A DNA stretch of 64,000 bases from Aquilaria yunnanensis (lineage: Eukaryota > Streptophyta > Magnoliopsida > Malvales > Thymelaeaceae), in the NCBI GenBank assembly GCA_039654915.1, contig CM077594.1, forward strand, positions 11,436,001-11,500,000. The letters run 5' to 3'. Made by a program: the position numbers and the translations under genes. The notes below the pieces were generated by a model. The model was given only the letters and a program-made list of their open reading frames with translations. It was not told the DNA's origin and made no database searches. Position 1 is the stretch's first letter. The number at the start of each line of letters is the position of its first letter. Shown here in pieces: positions 45,975 through 59,000 of the stretch.

Positions 45975-47530
45975 GGCTAATAAGTGGACCCTTAAAGTGG
46001 AACTAGGTGAGTATGTCACTTCGAAATATAAAAAATTATGGCTTAAATACCAAATTTATCATTGAAAAGTATCAAAAAGATCAAATTTACCATTAAACTT
46101 TTAAAAATACCAAAATTTAAGAAATTTACTTTTAAGACCAAATTTATCACTACTATTACTTTTTCCGTCAAATCACAAGAAAAAATCACAATTTTGGTCT
46201 TTCATTTTTCATGTTTCTTTTACTACTGTCCTAACTTTGCATATCTAACAATCATACTATCCTCTTCAACAAGTCCAGCACCAAGTTCAATTTCTGGCTG
46301 TGGCTGATCTGGTTTCTTTGAAAGCCTTCCTGGAGTCATTAATCGCACTGTAAGCTTTCTTTATTTCCAAAACTTGTTTTTTGATAGACTCGAATCTTAA
46401 CAGTTTTGGTCCTACTTCTACTGATGAATGCCTAATTTTAGAGTAACCAATCCTAGCTAAAATAACCAAAGGCTTAACCTTTAAAATCTCACCAAATTTT
46501 CTTCATCTTTCCATAATCTCAACAACATCAACTAGAAATTTTGAATGAAAACACACAAAGTTTCATTTTGTGACAATAACTCATAGTTTCAGTTTATGTT
46601 ATACCTTGGGGAAAAGAATGAAATGGTAATGTTTAGAAAAGTGCTTTGTGAGGGTACGACAGCAAAATGGTGGCTAGCTAGCGTTGTTGGTATGGGTGGT
46701 CTTTCATCTCTTGGAGAAGATGATATGATTATTAAATAAATAAAGCTATGGCACTAGTAGAAGAAACAGAAAAAATCAAATATCAGAACTGTTATTTTCA
46801 CATTCAACTTGACGGTCACTTAACAGTATAATGGTAAATTTGGTATTTTTATAAGTTTAATAGTAAATTTAATTTCAAAAGTAAAGTTCAGCATGAGATT
46901 TAGTACTTTTAAAATTTTAATAGTAAATTTAGTCCCATCGACACTTTTCAATAGTAAATTTGGTATTTAAGCCAAAAATCATCAAGTATTTTTCTATGTT
47001 ACATTGCATGTACCTAGGTTGGTTACGAGAGGATCGAAGCGGACCAGAAGTACTACATACACTGGGACTTCTAGGGAAGAAATTTCTTCCGTTGACCCCA
47101 AACAATATGGGTCTTCTCCTCCATAAGTATAACAGTTGATGACCAAGACATTTGTGACAACAAGAATTGAGTGAGTGAGTGAGAGGAAATTTCTTTGAAA
47201 ATTTCAATAAACAAAGGACGAAGGACAAAGACCAAATTTCAATAAACAAAAGACAAAGGACAAAGACAACGAACTTAGAGGGTCCAGCTTTGTCAATGTT
47301 GGTGAAGAATTGACAAAGGCCCAGTCAAGAACAAAGACTCATGAACTACAGAAAAGTGCTAAATTTTCCGTACATGTCAGAAAAGTTTTTTCTTTCTTTC
47401 TTTTTTTTTTTAAGTGAAGAAGTGGGATCTTTTGACATTAAGGATAAAAATATGGGGGTTTATTTGACAGAGAACCGAAATTCAGAGATTCCTTCGGCTA
47501 ACAATCTCACACTTTGTAGACAATCTATAT
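45975..47530. repeat. Segmental duplication, copy B, interrupted by a MULE
   Basis: The parts 45975-46039 and 46983-47530 match copy A at 29770-30420. The MULE at 46040-46973 sits exactly at the junction and is absent from A. Confidence 0.8.
46040..46973. mobile_element. MULE-type non-autonomous element (934 bp)
   Basis: Long TIRs of about 120-170 bp start GGCTTAAATACCAAATTTA on both ends. The 9-bp TSDs are AAAAATTAT (46031-46039) and AAAAATCAT (46974-46982). The duplicated flank near 29815 shows the empty site. The interior encodes on the minus strand a short frame at 46287-46469 (RFESIKKQVLEIKKAYSAIN), possibly a captured exon, not identified. Confidence 0.85.
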
Positions 47531-48288
47531 AGTTATTTTATTATGTTATTATGCCTAATTAGACTAATCAAACTCTTAATCCTCCATATATAGGACACTA
47601 TCATTTAAAAAATTGATAAAATTATCCTTAGCCAATGTGATAATTCAACCCAATTTAGTCTAGTTTATTGTTTTGGGTATTTAAGGAATAATAATAATAA
47701 TATTAATAATAATAAGCAAAGAAAAAAAAAAAGAGCAAGGGAATAAAAAAAAAAGGGTACACGGCCAAAAGGAAGGCCGAAAAGAGAAAGTCGGTGGAGA
47801 AGTATAAAAAAGGGGAGAGATAAGAAAAAAAAAATTTGGGTTGGGTATTTCTCTTATAATTTCATATATTTGTTGCTTTGTGTTGAAGAAATGGAAGAAG
47901 AGATCATCAATTGAGGATTAAGTTAAAGTAACCTGTGAATTTTTTCAATAAATGAATACTTTTTTGTGAGTAATTGTTAGTTATTTTTCAATATATAGAC
48001 TAGCTTTTCTTTGAAATTGAAAAGAGATTTAAGTTAGAGTTATTGTTAATTATAATTTATTTCGATAATTGGAAGGTTCAACTAATTATTAGGCTTGTTT
48101 CAGATAGATTAGAAATAGATTTGAGGAGATTTTGGTTGAGTATGGTGTAAATTGGGCAGTAGCAGAAGAATCGAAACAGAGTAGTCGAAGAATTGAATTT
48201 CTGGGAAAATAGTTTAGGTCCTTTAGGTTTTGAATTGAGTTCATTAGTATCCCATAGTTTCAAGGATTACATTTTGGTCATCACAAAG

Positions 48289-48480
48289 TAGGGGTGAGAA
48301 TGGGTTGGGTAAATCCGAAACCGAAACCGAAACCGAACCACCCCCATTGGGTTGGGTAAAAATTGGTCATGGTTCTTGGGTTAGTTCCACATATAGGAGA
48401 ACCGACGGTTTTTGGGTTGGTTCTGGTTCCATATGGAACCAATCCGAGATGGAACCGAACCTGAGATATATATATAATTA
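48289..48480. mobile_element. hAT-like terminal fragment
   Basis: TAGGGGTGAGAATGGGTTGG is a typical plant hAT end, followed by subterminal CCGAAACCGAAACCGAAC and GGTTGGTTCTGG repeats. The expected 8-bp TSD would be TCACAAAG, but I found no matching right end. Confidence 0.5.
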
Positions 48481-48512
48481 TATAATAAAAATTATAGTAT
48501 TACTAATATATC

Positions 48513-48514
<2 letters not shown>

Positions 48515-48551
<37 letters not shown>
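48515..48551. repeat. (CA)n microsatellite
   Basis: About 18 uninterrupted CA dinucleotides next to a TA-rich stretch. Confidence 0.98.
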
Positions 48552-48553
<2 letters not shown>

Positions 48554-48724
48554 ATTTCTTTGAAGTATTATGATGGTTATTTTGTGTTTTTATATTAAAC
48601 TCTTAAACTGATGTTCCAAATTAAAACAGTATGAAAGTTGTGGGATCATTTACGAAATTTCTCCATATTTACTTAAATCACTTTGTTTCATGAACCCACT
48701 ACTCCTAAGTCATTTTGCTTTCGA

Positions 48725-48840
48725 TCTCTAGCGATCATTGACTCCACTTCTCAGGCGATAGTCATCTCAGGCTTTGAATAGGTTTGCCTCAAATCTCTAG
48801 CGATCATTGACTCCACTTCTCAGGCGATAGTCATCTCATC
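48725..48840. repeat. Short tandem duplication, 70-bp spacing
   Basis: ATCTCTAGCGATCATTGACT plus CCACTTCTCAGGCGATAGTC occurs twice, starting near 48725 and 48795, with near-identity. Unclear function. Confidence 0.9.
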
Positions 48841-49399
48841 CTCTCCCTCATATCCCATCACTTATCACCGTTGGTCATATGCTTTTCTCCTTAGGCAATC
48901 AGCAACTCCACCTCTCCGCTTCTTAGATCTAGGTTAGTGATTTCCACACGGCCGCCTTGATCGTAGTATGGAAGGAGAGCTTATGAGGTAAACGATGGTT
49001 GGGGATGTTGTTTTAATGAAGAAGCGCTAGCACAAAGTCCAGCTATGGAGCCACAACGGCAAAATGAGAGAGAAGGTGGCACAAGAAGAGAAGCATGGAA
49101 GAGAATGAAGATTAGGTTGAGAGGTAAATCTGTAAATTAGATTGGTTGAGAGGTAAATCTGTAAATTATCTCCTCTGTCTAAATAAAAATATATTCACAG
49201 GATTTTTGGTACAATCTGTATATATCCCTATAAGCTTTAATTAAGCCGGTGGAATAAACCTAACCTTAAAATGAGATAACTTTCCTATCTAAACGTTTTT
49301 CTTACGACAATGGAAATGGAACTTAGAAAGACCTAAAGACAATGACCATAACGTACATTAAGGGATAAGAAGGGTGCACCTTTTTCGTGTCTTCAAGCA

Positions 49400-50932
49400 A
49401 CACTTTTTTTCTTTTCCTTTGTAGCAACCACAAAAGTAACTCCACCAAGTTTCGTCGTCTCATCAATATGTCTTTGTAGATGTAGCACTAGACTAGACCA
49501 AAAGAGGCTTCGGAAGATTGGTAGTGGATGGTCCCACGGAGTTTTCCAAGAAGAATGCCCTAGCTAGTGTGAAATTAGTCACAGGCGAAGGTGCATTTTC
49601 TTTCCCAAATGCATTTGTTTTTTTTTTTTTTTCAAATAAGAAGAATTATACAAAGTTTAGGACGTAGCAGTGTAGCACTATACATGCAAGGAGAATGTAG
49701 GAATATCTTGTTTTTTTGGGCTTAGAGAATAATCAAACCAACATTTAATGATATTTTGTTTTAAAAAAAGTGATAAAAATCTCCGCCAGTATCATTTAGC
49801 CTCTCGGCTTTCTAATGCAATGTTGATGATATTGAGAAGATCTTGGAACACTGGAAGAAGACATTTTCTATTGCCTTTCATTCTTTAACCGAGACAACTG
49901 CTTTTACACACAGTGTGAACCGGACTATAACAAAATAGCAAAATTCCAGTCCACACTTAGTGTGAAAGAAACAAAAAGTGAGCTAGCTGGCTCTCGTGAA
50001 TCTTGATTTAATAACAGATCAAATTCCAACCACAGTGTGAACTGCTTCAAACTTGCAATGTCTGCCAAAAGAAAATTAATTAGAAAAGCGTAGTGAATTT
50101 CATTTCCTAATAATGATCATGAACATATATAACCACATCAATCGAATCACAAATTCTTGCGATAATTAAGTCCATGATTTGTATTTCTAAAGCTGGCAAA
50201 TCTACTTAATTGGCTAACTACACCATCCCTCCAACCTTAGATTTAATAGAGGACAAGTGATAAAACTAACCCTACATGTACACAGTGTCAGTTGTAATAA
50301 GTTTTAATTTTTATGATAAACTAAAATATCAATCATGAGGAATAGATATTTAATTATTTATGAAAACTAAAATAAATGAATTCAAATTTTATGAAAATAA
50401 AATTAACTAAAATTAAAATAAAGCAATGATGAAAATAACAAACTGGAAAGAAAAAAATAATTATAGAATAGCTAAGATTTAAGTTTCATCTAGTTGACGG
50501 TTTTCAATTAATTATATGGGTAGGTTCTTAATTGTCAGCAATCACTTATAGTACTACAACTCTCTCTTGAGCAATTGTAGCGTATTTACTTAACTTACGA
50601 TTATCTCTCAATTTTTCATATAATTAATTAAACTCATTAAGTTTAGGTTATCAAATTGACAAATCACAATAAATAGACTTGTTTCTATCTTAATTATTAC
50701 AACTCTATTTTTCTAGTGCACGGGTCAAATTTCACATCTCAATTCTTTATTTAAATCTCTAATAAATTATTTATGATAATCAAATATAGATAACATTCAT
50801 TATTGTAAAGGAAATAGATTAGAATACAATCTAATCAAATTAATTAAAATACTTCAACTAAGATACATTCATAAACTTAGCATATAAATTTAGCCTCTCA
50901 TATTAAATTCAACAATAAAATCCAATAATCCC
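49400..50932. other. Intergenic, no recognisable feature
   Basis: AT-rich DNA with no open frame of note, no TIR or LTR pair seen, and no RNA gene recognised. Confidence 0.5.
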
Positions 50933-52072
50933 TATAAAGAAGAAGAGAACATGAACAAATAATATCCAAGTTTGAATTTGAAAATAAAATAGAAGAGAGA
51001 AATAAAAATCAATTTCCTTTATCTCTCTCTCTTCTTTTTGCTCCGTCCCTACTCCAAACTCTGCTTTGTTTCCTCTGGTTCAATTCACAATTTCGCCTCA
51101 ATTAGCCACCTTTTTTCTTCTGCTCGCTATTGCTGCTCTTTTGTTGATTTGTGTTCCGATTCGTTCCTCGTCTCCTCTCCGATGCGGCAGGGCACCTCTC
51201 TGTTTATATTTTTATAGTTCTAACCTTTAACCTTATGATTTCAAATAACTAAAATACTCTTAACTAAAAATATAACATAATATTGTAAAAGGGGTATTTT
51301 ATCAAACAAAAGAGAGAATTTCTTCTAATTTCAATTGCACCTTTTATTTTATAATTTCTTGCAATTCAGTCTTTTTATTTCACAAAAATCTGATCAACTC
51401 TTTGGCAAGCTCCTTAACTTAAATAAAATAAAAACTAATCAACTGAAGGTAATAAATCACTTAATTATAATAAAATCAACCTAGAATAGGTATTAAAATC
51501 AATATAAAGAAGAAGAGAACATGAACAAATAATATCCAAGTTTGAATTTGAAAATAAAATAGAAGAGAGAAATAAAAATCAATTTCCTTTATCTCTCTCT
51601 CTTCTTTTTGCTCCGTCCCTACTCCAAACTCTGCTTTGTTTCCTCTGGTTCAATTCACAATTTCGCCTCAATTAGCCACCTTTTTTCTTCTGCTCGCTAT
51701 TGCTGCTCTTTTGTTGATTTGTGTTCCGATTCGTTCCTCGTCTCCTCTCCGATGCGGCAGGGCACCTCTCTGTTTATATTTTTATAGTTCTAACCTTTAA
51801 CCTTATGATTTCAAATAACTAAAATACTCTTAACTAAAAATATAACATAATATTGTAAAAGGGGTATTTTATCAAACAAAAGAGAGAATTTCTTCTAATT
51901 TCAATTGCACCTTTTATTTTATAATTTCTTGCAATTCAGTCTTTTTATTTCACAAAAATCTGATCAACTCTTTGGCAAGCTCCTTAACTTAAATAAAATA
52001 AAAACTAATCAACTGAAGGTAATAAATCACTTAATTATAATAAAATCAACCTAGAATAGGTATTAAAATTAA
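50933..52072. repeat. 570-bp perfect tandem duplication
   Basis: Positions 50933-51502 recur as 51503-52072. Line-by-line reading found no mismatch until the last few bases. The unit contains a CT-rich tract and a GC-richer 130 bp stretch (TTCGCCTCAATTAGCCACC, GATGCGGCAGGGCACC) that looks like transposon UTR. No reading frame is supported. Confidence 0.97.
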
Positions 52073-52939
52073 CACACTAATTAAGATGATCAACAAGGGC
52101 ACTAACTTGGTGAAAGGAGATCAAACGAAATCTTTCTAATTAAACCTGTAAAGATACTTCTGCATATCAAAAAAAAAAAAAAAAACAAAATCTTTCACAA
52201 CGCATCCTCCGTAGGTATGTCAATGGATAGAATGCTAGTAGAATAGTATTAAACTCGTATCCTATTCGTCGTGTTGAATACTCAATCAATATCTTTTATA
52301 TCCATCATCTATCAATTTGATAATTTTAATATCTACATCCTATTTATTTTAAGGTGGGTAGAATTGGGTAAAACACATCAACCCGTAGCATACTATGAAA
52401 AAAAAAGTAATTATAAAACTGAATATCATAATAAAAAATATTAAAATTAATTTTTTAATAAAACAATATCAATGATAAAATAAGAAATCATCTTAGCCAC
52501 AAATAAATCATAAATAACTTGCCCAAATCAAATTAGTAAAATGATCACACATTTAATAGTAGTACCGGGTCTTTATAAGTTCAAGCAAAATAAATCTTTC
52601 TAAACAAATAAAAAAAAAACAGTGCCACAACAAATAAAATAATAAAGAAAAGAAATGAAGACTCCTTAGGGAGGTTTTGGTTCAAAGATACTTAAAATCT
52701 TAAAAAGCTTGTAGTAAAGTAACATTCAAGGAAAGTGAGAATCCATGAAACTAGAATCATAATTTTCCTACGTTTTATTCAAATCTCACAAAGAATGGAG
52801 TTTTTTTACTTTTTTTTCTTATATTTGGTTGAGGTATTTTTGGTCGGTTGTCGAAACAACAAAAAATAATTTCGGTCCTACTAAAACTCAGAATAAATAA
52901 ATTTATAGTATAGTAATAAAAACTAAGTCGAATCCCAAT

Positions 52940-53770
52940 GAAAATTTTTTTAACTGAAAGTTTCCTATTAGAAAACTGAAAGAAAAAATTAGAGGTAGAT
53001 TGTTTACAATCAATAATAAAATTAAAAATAATCAGAGAATAAAAATTAAGAAATTTATCAAGTAAGAAATAAAATGAAATAAACAAGAATACAAACCTTA
53101 GTATCAGTCAATATGTACTATCGAATTTCTACAATTGATCATCGATACATAAATGGATCAATCAAGGTTTTGAATATTCATCATTGGAGTTATCTTCTTA
53201 TCTCTCCTTAGTCATAGTTAATAAAAAAACAATCAATCTAATTAACCAAAACTGCTAAACAACCTAAGACAATAGCTTTAATTTAATTAACAATTATATT
53301 AAAAATTAAAGAGATCGATAAAACAAAATAATACAAACACAAGTGGCTAGATTTAATTTAATAGAATGTTCTCCTTAAGACCTAATAATTTCTGATGTAG
53401 CAAATCAATAAACCTTAATTGCTTTATAGATCAGAGAAACCAAACAGTTACGGATTTGATTTTTAACCCAGCAGTATATTGAATTCGAATAACAGCTAGT
53501 AAGCTTCCTAGCATATAATAAAACAATTATGAAATTAATCATAGAAGAACATCCAATACTCAAAATATTAATTAAATGAATAAAAATAGCTTTGATCTCA
53601 TAATGCTGAAAAGTTCAGAATTTCAGTCTCCTTCAACTAAAAATAAAAAGAATCAATCGGGCATGACTATTAAAAATCACTAAAAAAAAGAAAAGAAACA
53701 AGAAAAAAGACAAAAGAGAGTCTGGGAAGAGACAGCCTCTGGCTGCCCCCTTTAAACACAAAAAGAAAAA
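52940..53770. repeat. AT-rich dispersed repeat (related to 22190-22930)
   Basis: Shares ordered short blocks with 22190 onward (TTTTTTTAACTGAAAG, AGAAAACTGAAAG, TTGATCATC). Non-coding; the hydrophobic frame at 52775-53086 is low-complexity and not supported. Confidence 0.35.
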
Positions 53771-53787
53771 AAAAAAATAACCTAGTG

Positions 53788-53957
53788 TGCTAAATTCTCA
53801 AAATCTCCCTAAACTTTTTATATTGTTATAAAATTAACCCACACAAATAAAAATGATTTAAAATAACTAGAATGCTAAATTCTCAAAATCTCCCTAAACT
53901 TTTTATATTGTTATAAAATTAACCCACACAAATAAAAATGATTTAAAATAACTAGAA
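53788..53957. repeat. 85-bp perfect tandem duplication
   Basis: TGCTAAATTCTCAAAATCTC...AAAATAACTAGAA is repeated at 53788 and 53873 without visible differences. Confidence 0.93.
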
Positions 53958-54486
53958 TGGAATGCCTTAATATGACTAAGAGAATGATGTTTTTCAGCTG
54001 AAATTTTTCGCCCACATGGTTTAGAGGCCTTTGAAATTAATCCACATCAAAACTGATTTTCAGAATTGTGAGCCAAGAAATGCTCCAAAACATCAGCAGC
54101 AACTTCAAGCTGAAATTTGGCTTTTATATAGCCATTATCTCTTAAAACTCAAACAATGAAAGTTTTATAACTCTTTCTTAGCTTTAAAATGACACCTGAA
54201 TCACATAAAATAGACATTTATAACTAAAGATATGCCCAAAATACTGCAACTACTTCGGAACTAGCAATAACGCACAAATTGTGACTTTTGAAGGTGAATT
54301 TGACCCCTTTAAAGTTGTAGTTTCTTACTCTACCTAGTATAGAATTAGGGGAATGAATCCTACAAAATTGCAAATGATGAATATTTATTTTCTAAATTGA
54401 ACCAATACATAAGATTGTTAGGATTTTAACTTTCTAAATAATCTGAATTTTAACAACTCTTGAACCAAACACTCCTTTATAGAGAA

Positions 54487-54926
54487 GGGAAAATTATAAA
54501 AACCTCTATGTGGTTTGGTTTAACCTATATTTTGTCCCTATCTTTTCAAAAATTTACACTTTACCCGATGTTTGTTCTATATTGTCTGACAATAACTTCT
54601 GAAATCCTGATTTAAATTGTCTGATACTAATATTCCCGTAATTTTAAGACTTTTTATATTTTTTTTCACAGCCAACCAACCTTTAAAAGAACTAATATGT
54701 CTTTACAGAAAGAAAAAAATGATAATTTAAAATGTCGATTAACTATAGAAAAAAATATGGGAGAGATTGAAATTATTGGAAGATGACTATCATATAATTT
54801 GAATATAGTTTCAGAAGTTGTTATTAGACAGTGAAAAAAAAATATAGGGGAAAAATGTAAGTTTCTAAAAACAAATGAGATAAACTGTAGATTATGATAT
54901 ATCTCAAGGGTAATTATAAGTTTCCC
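54487..54926. mobile_element. MULE-type MITE (440 bp) with perfect 9-bp TSD
   Basis: TATAGAGAA flanks both sides (54478-54486 and 54927-54935). The arms are inverted repeats of about 160 bp (GGGAAAATTATAAAAACC pairs with GGGTAATTATAAGTTTCCC), so the element is almost one hairpin. No coding capacity. Confidence 0.87.
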
Positions 54927-55589
54927 TATAGAGAATTAATGTATAGTCTATCATGATATAATAGATGATGCTGACAATAACAATGAGGAGTGACTCAAAG
55001 ATATTATTTTTAAGTCTTCAATTTTAACACTTATCTTTTATAATATTCCATCCATCCCATTTTTTTTTCATTTTAGTTTTTTTACTTAACTTTGGCTTAA
55101 ATTTATTTATATTTTTATTTGCTAATTTTTTTTAAAAAATATATTTAGAAACTACAAGACTCGTAGTTTTAAAAAAATTTTTGTCCTATATTCTTTGAGA
55201 TATTTGACTTTTTTGAATAATTTTATTTAAATTTGTTCATATTATTGTTTGTTAGAAAAAAAAATTGAAAAAATATATTTAAAACTTAAATGTCTTTATT
55301 CATTATTTATGTATAAAGGTTTTTCATTTATATGTTAAAATGTTGAAAATAAAAACATTATATGTTAATTGCTGAATAGTAAATGTTGAAAGAACTTAGG
55401 AAGGAGAGGGTATAATTTTTTAAAACTTTTGTATCAAATAATAATAAATATAAATTTAAGTCAAATTTAGTAAAAAAAACTGAAATAGAGTATCATTTAA
55501 TCTACCATGGACAGCATTAGTGCCCAGTGATTCTAATTATTTTTTTATTCCATTCATTATAGTCACATGTAATGCAACGGATGTGACAA

Positions 55590-55980
55590 AATCGAGTGAT
55601 TTAACAAAACAATCAAAATCCCAGAAGCCATCACCTGACTAGAACGTGCTCTTCATTTTCGCTTCACCTGTCAATAGAAGAACTAACAACTCTTGTCTAT
55701 CAGAAATGCCTTAAAAAGTCCAAGCAATGGCCAGCACCAATTTCACTTGTAACCAAGATTTGCATACCATTTTCAAAACAAGAGTAAACATTCCAACATC
55801 ATATCGAGCAGAGGCAAAACAGAGTATACAAACACTCACGTTTTAATACATCACAATATATATACTTCTGATTTGCTGAACATATGACAAGTTCAAGCAA
55901 TAATCATTCTCCATGATCTAGAGCATGCCTGGTTCGCTTATTAAGCATGAAAATGAAAGACCAACCACACACAAAGACAG
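55590..55980. repeat. 3' flank of receptor kinase 2, duplicated at 32565-33050
   Basis: Counterparts of the kinase 1 flank in order: ACAAAACAATCAAAATCCC, GAACGTGCTCT, CAAGCAATGGCCAG, ACAAGTTCAAGCA. The preceding 54936-55580 is AT-rich with nothing recognised. Confidence 0.65.
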
Positions 55981-56006
55981 AACCTTAGTTATTTTTTGCT
56001 GGAATT

Positions 56007-59000
56007 TTAAGCATGCTGGAGAATTCTATGGTGTTCCTTCACTCGGTGTATCCCGGTTCCAAGAAGCTTGTCTCTGATCGAACTTAGTTTTCTGACGGCG
56101 TCAGTGATGATCATCCTTTCTCTTGGAATTCGAGCAGAACCAGCAACCCCAATTTGTATTATTGAAGTCAGGCATTCTAAGATCCTCTGAAACTCCCTGG
56201 CCTTGCCACTTCTGTTGAGATCAGTGATGTTAATGTCTGTTTGTTCTTGATCCTCGGAAATAAGGGTTGGATCAACAATCTCAAACAATGATCCTTGGGC
56301 AAGAGCTCCCGTCGCAAATTGGTGAAGGTTTAGCCCATCTTGAAATATTTCATCTATTGGCCTTTTCCCTGTGAACATCTATAACAAGAGCACCCCATAG
56401 CTGTACACGTCTCCATAGGTTGATATTTCACCTCCCATTCCATATTCTGGGTACATGCACGTGCAAAATGAAAATTAGAGTCTTAGCTGACAAATGCAGT
56501 TACTTGCACAGATAGATGAGTACTATATATTACCTGGAGCGGTATAACCAACTGTCCCTTTAATCCCAGTGGAGCTTGTCTCATGGTTTAAAGAACCATC
56601 GGCAACTCTCACAAGAAACCTGGCCAGTCCAAAATCGCCTACATGCGCGGTCATATCATCGTCAAGAAGGACATTACCAGGCTTGAGGTCACAATGTACC
56701 ATTGGAGTTTCACATTGGTGATGCAGGTAATCTAGTGCAGAAGCCACATCAATTGCTATGTTGATCCTCTGGAGAAGATCCAATTTTTTTGCTGATCTTT
56801 GGTTTGAGTCATCGTGTTCAACGGTTTGATGAAGCCATCCATCAAAACTTCCATTGCTCATGAACTCATAGACTAGTGCCTTGAAGTCATTTCCTTGATG
56901 GTCGATACTCGAACAAGCTGTTAGTATCTTGGCAAGGTTCCTGTGTCTAATGCTCCTCAATGCATTGCACTCGGCCATGAAGCTCTTCAAAGCTCTATGT
57001 TGGAGGAGGTCAAAGACTTTAATGGCAACTAATGTTTTATATCCATCAAGAACTCCTTTGTACACTGTTCCAAAACCACCAGTGCCAATCAAATTGGCGG
57101 AGGAGAAGCCATCAGTAGCTTTATAAAGACTATGAGATGAAAGCTCCATGAGTCGATCCTCTGATATACTCGGCATGGATTTGCTCTTCTTCCTTTGTAC
57201 CTGGCGCCTGTACAGTACGACAAATACAACAAAAGCAGCTCCTAGAACAAGAGAAATTGTTAGGGGGATAATTTTCAAATTCTTATTGGACCTATGGAAG
57301 CTGCAATCGGGCAAGTGAAGTTTAAGTATACCCCCACACAGTTTATCATTTCCTCTCAAAGAAATTGCACTTGTATTCAGAAATGTCCCTTGTGATGGAA
57401 CAGCCCCTTCAAGATCATTATGAGATAGATCAAGAATGTTCAAGGACTTCAAGGACACCAAGCTTCTTGGAATTTCTCCAGTAAGTTTATTGTGAGACAA
57501 ATTCAATAGTTGAAGGCCTTTTAGAGAGCTCAAGGAAGTGGGAATAGTTCCTTGGAGTAAGTTGCCACTTATATCCAGGAAATCAAGACTTTGGCAGCTG
57601 CCAAGAGTGGGTGGGATCTCACCTGAAAGTAAGTTGGATGACATATCCAGTCCACCAATACTTTTTAAATTCCCCACTTGTGAAGGAATGCTCCCTGTAA
57701 AGTGATTATGAGACAAGTTCAAGGCCTTAGAGAAGGTTGCAAGGTTGAATAGTTCCGGAGGAATTGAGCCACTTAGTTTGTTATCAGAGATATCCAACAT
57801 TATCAACCTACTGCACTCTCCTAAACTTGGTGGAATGCTACCCTCAAGATTGTTCCTTTCCATAGTAAGTCTACTTATGACCTTCAGATTCCCAAATGAA
57901 GAAGGAATATTTCCTGAGAGATGGTTTCTGCTTATATACAATTCATTCATCCTGTGGAGGCTTCCAATACTGGAGGGAATGCGACCAGAAAGTTGATTTT
58001 CAAAAAAGGAAAGCCACTCCAAGCTGGTGAGATGCCCTATTTCTGAAGGAATGTTCCCCGAGAGTTTGTTCCTTTCCAAACCGAATTCTCTAAGATGTGT
58101 GGATAGATTGCCTACGCACGTCGGTATTCCTCCTTGTAAGCTATTGTTTGCAAGGACCAAGAACTCTAAACGAGTAGCATTTACCAAAGTGCAAATAAAG
58201 CTTAAATCATTCCCTCCCACACTTCCAATTTGGTTTTCTTCAATGGCAAATACCTCAAGACTTTTGAGCATACCAAGAGAAGGTATACTTCCGGTGAATT
58301 TGTTATCTCCAGCTTCAAATTCTCTGAGAAGTGTGGCATTTGATATCCATTGAGGGATCTGTCCACTGAGTTGGTTTCTTTCAATGTACATGACTTCAAT
58401 GTTAGGCATATTTGTTCCGAGTTCTGCAGGAAGACTGCCCTGGAATTGATTAAACTCCAGGGTGAGAACTGATAGATTAGAGAGGTTGAAAATTGAGTGA
58501 GGAATAGGACCTGATAATTCATTTCCTCCCACATAGATATCAGTCAGATTTTTTAACTGACCAAGAGATTCAGGAAGAACCCCACCGATACCGTTACTAG
58601 CTACAGAGAACACTTCCAGTGAAGATAAGTTGCCTAAAGAAGGTGGGATTTTTCCCGTTAAGTTGTTGGCCGACAATTGAAGCCATTGGAGACGGGACAA
58701 GCAACCGAGCGTAGCGGGGATTTCGCCGGTTAAATGATTCCCTATAAGGTTAACGAACTTGAGCTTAGAGGAGCAAGATATGTTGGACGGAACGTCACCA
58801 ACAAGGGAGTTGTTGACTAGCAGTAGCCTTTCCAATCTACTCAAATCCCATATTCCTCGTGGGATTTCGTTGCTGAAGCTGTTGTTGTTCAGATTCAACA
58901 ACCTCAGAAAGCTTAGATTTCCAAGATGTGGAGATATGGATCCGGCAAGCTTGGATGACTTGAGATCCAGCGCAACCACACGCTGGCCATGCCTACTACC

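Larger units (their letters stand above)
47531..49217. other. 1.7 kb insertion relative to copy A, nature unknown
   Basis: Copy A runs from the CTTTGTAGATAATATATTTA stretch straight into GCTTTAATTAAGCC, while copy B has 1.7 kb between. The edges share ACAATCT(A/G)TATA. It contains a promoter-like AGTATAAAAAAGGGGAG at about 47800-47817, an hAT-like end at 48289, a CA microsatellite and a 70-bp-spaced duplication near 48725-48840. No coding domain is recognised. Confidence 0.55.

Noticed and set aside
48289..52791. Complete hAT element from 48289 using TCACAAAG at about 52785 as right TSD
   Set aside because: The bases before the second TCACAAAG are not an inverted hAT end, so the match is chance.
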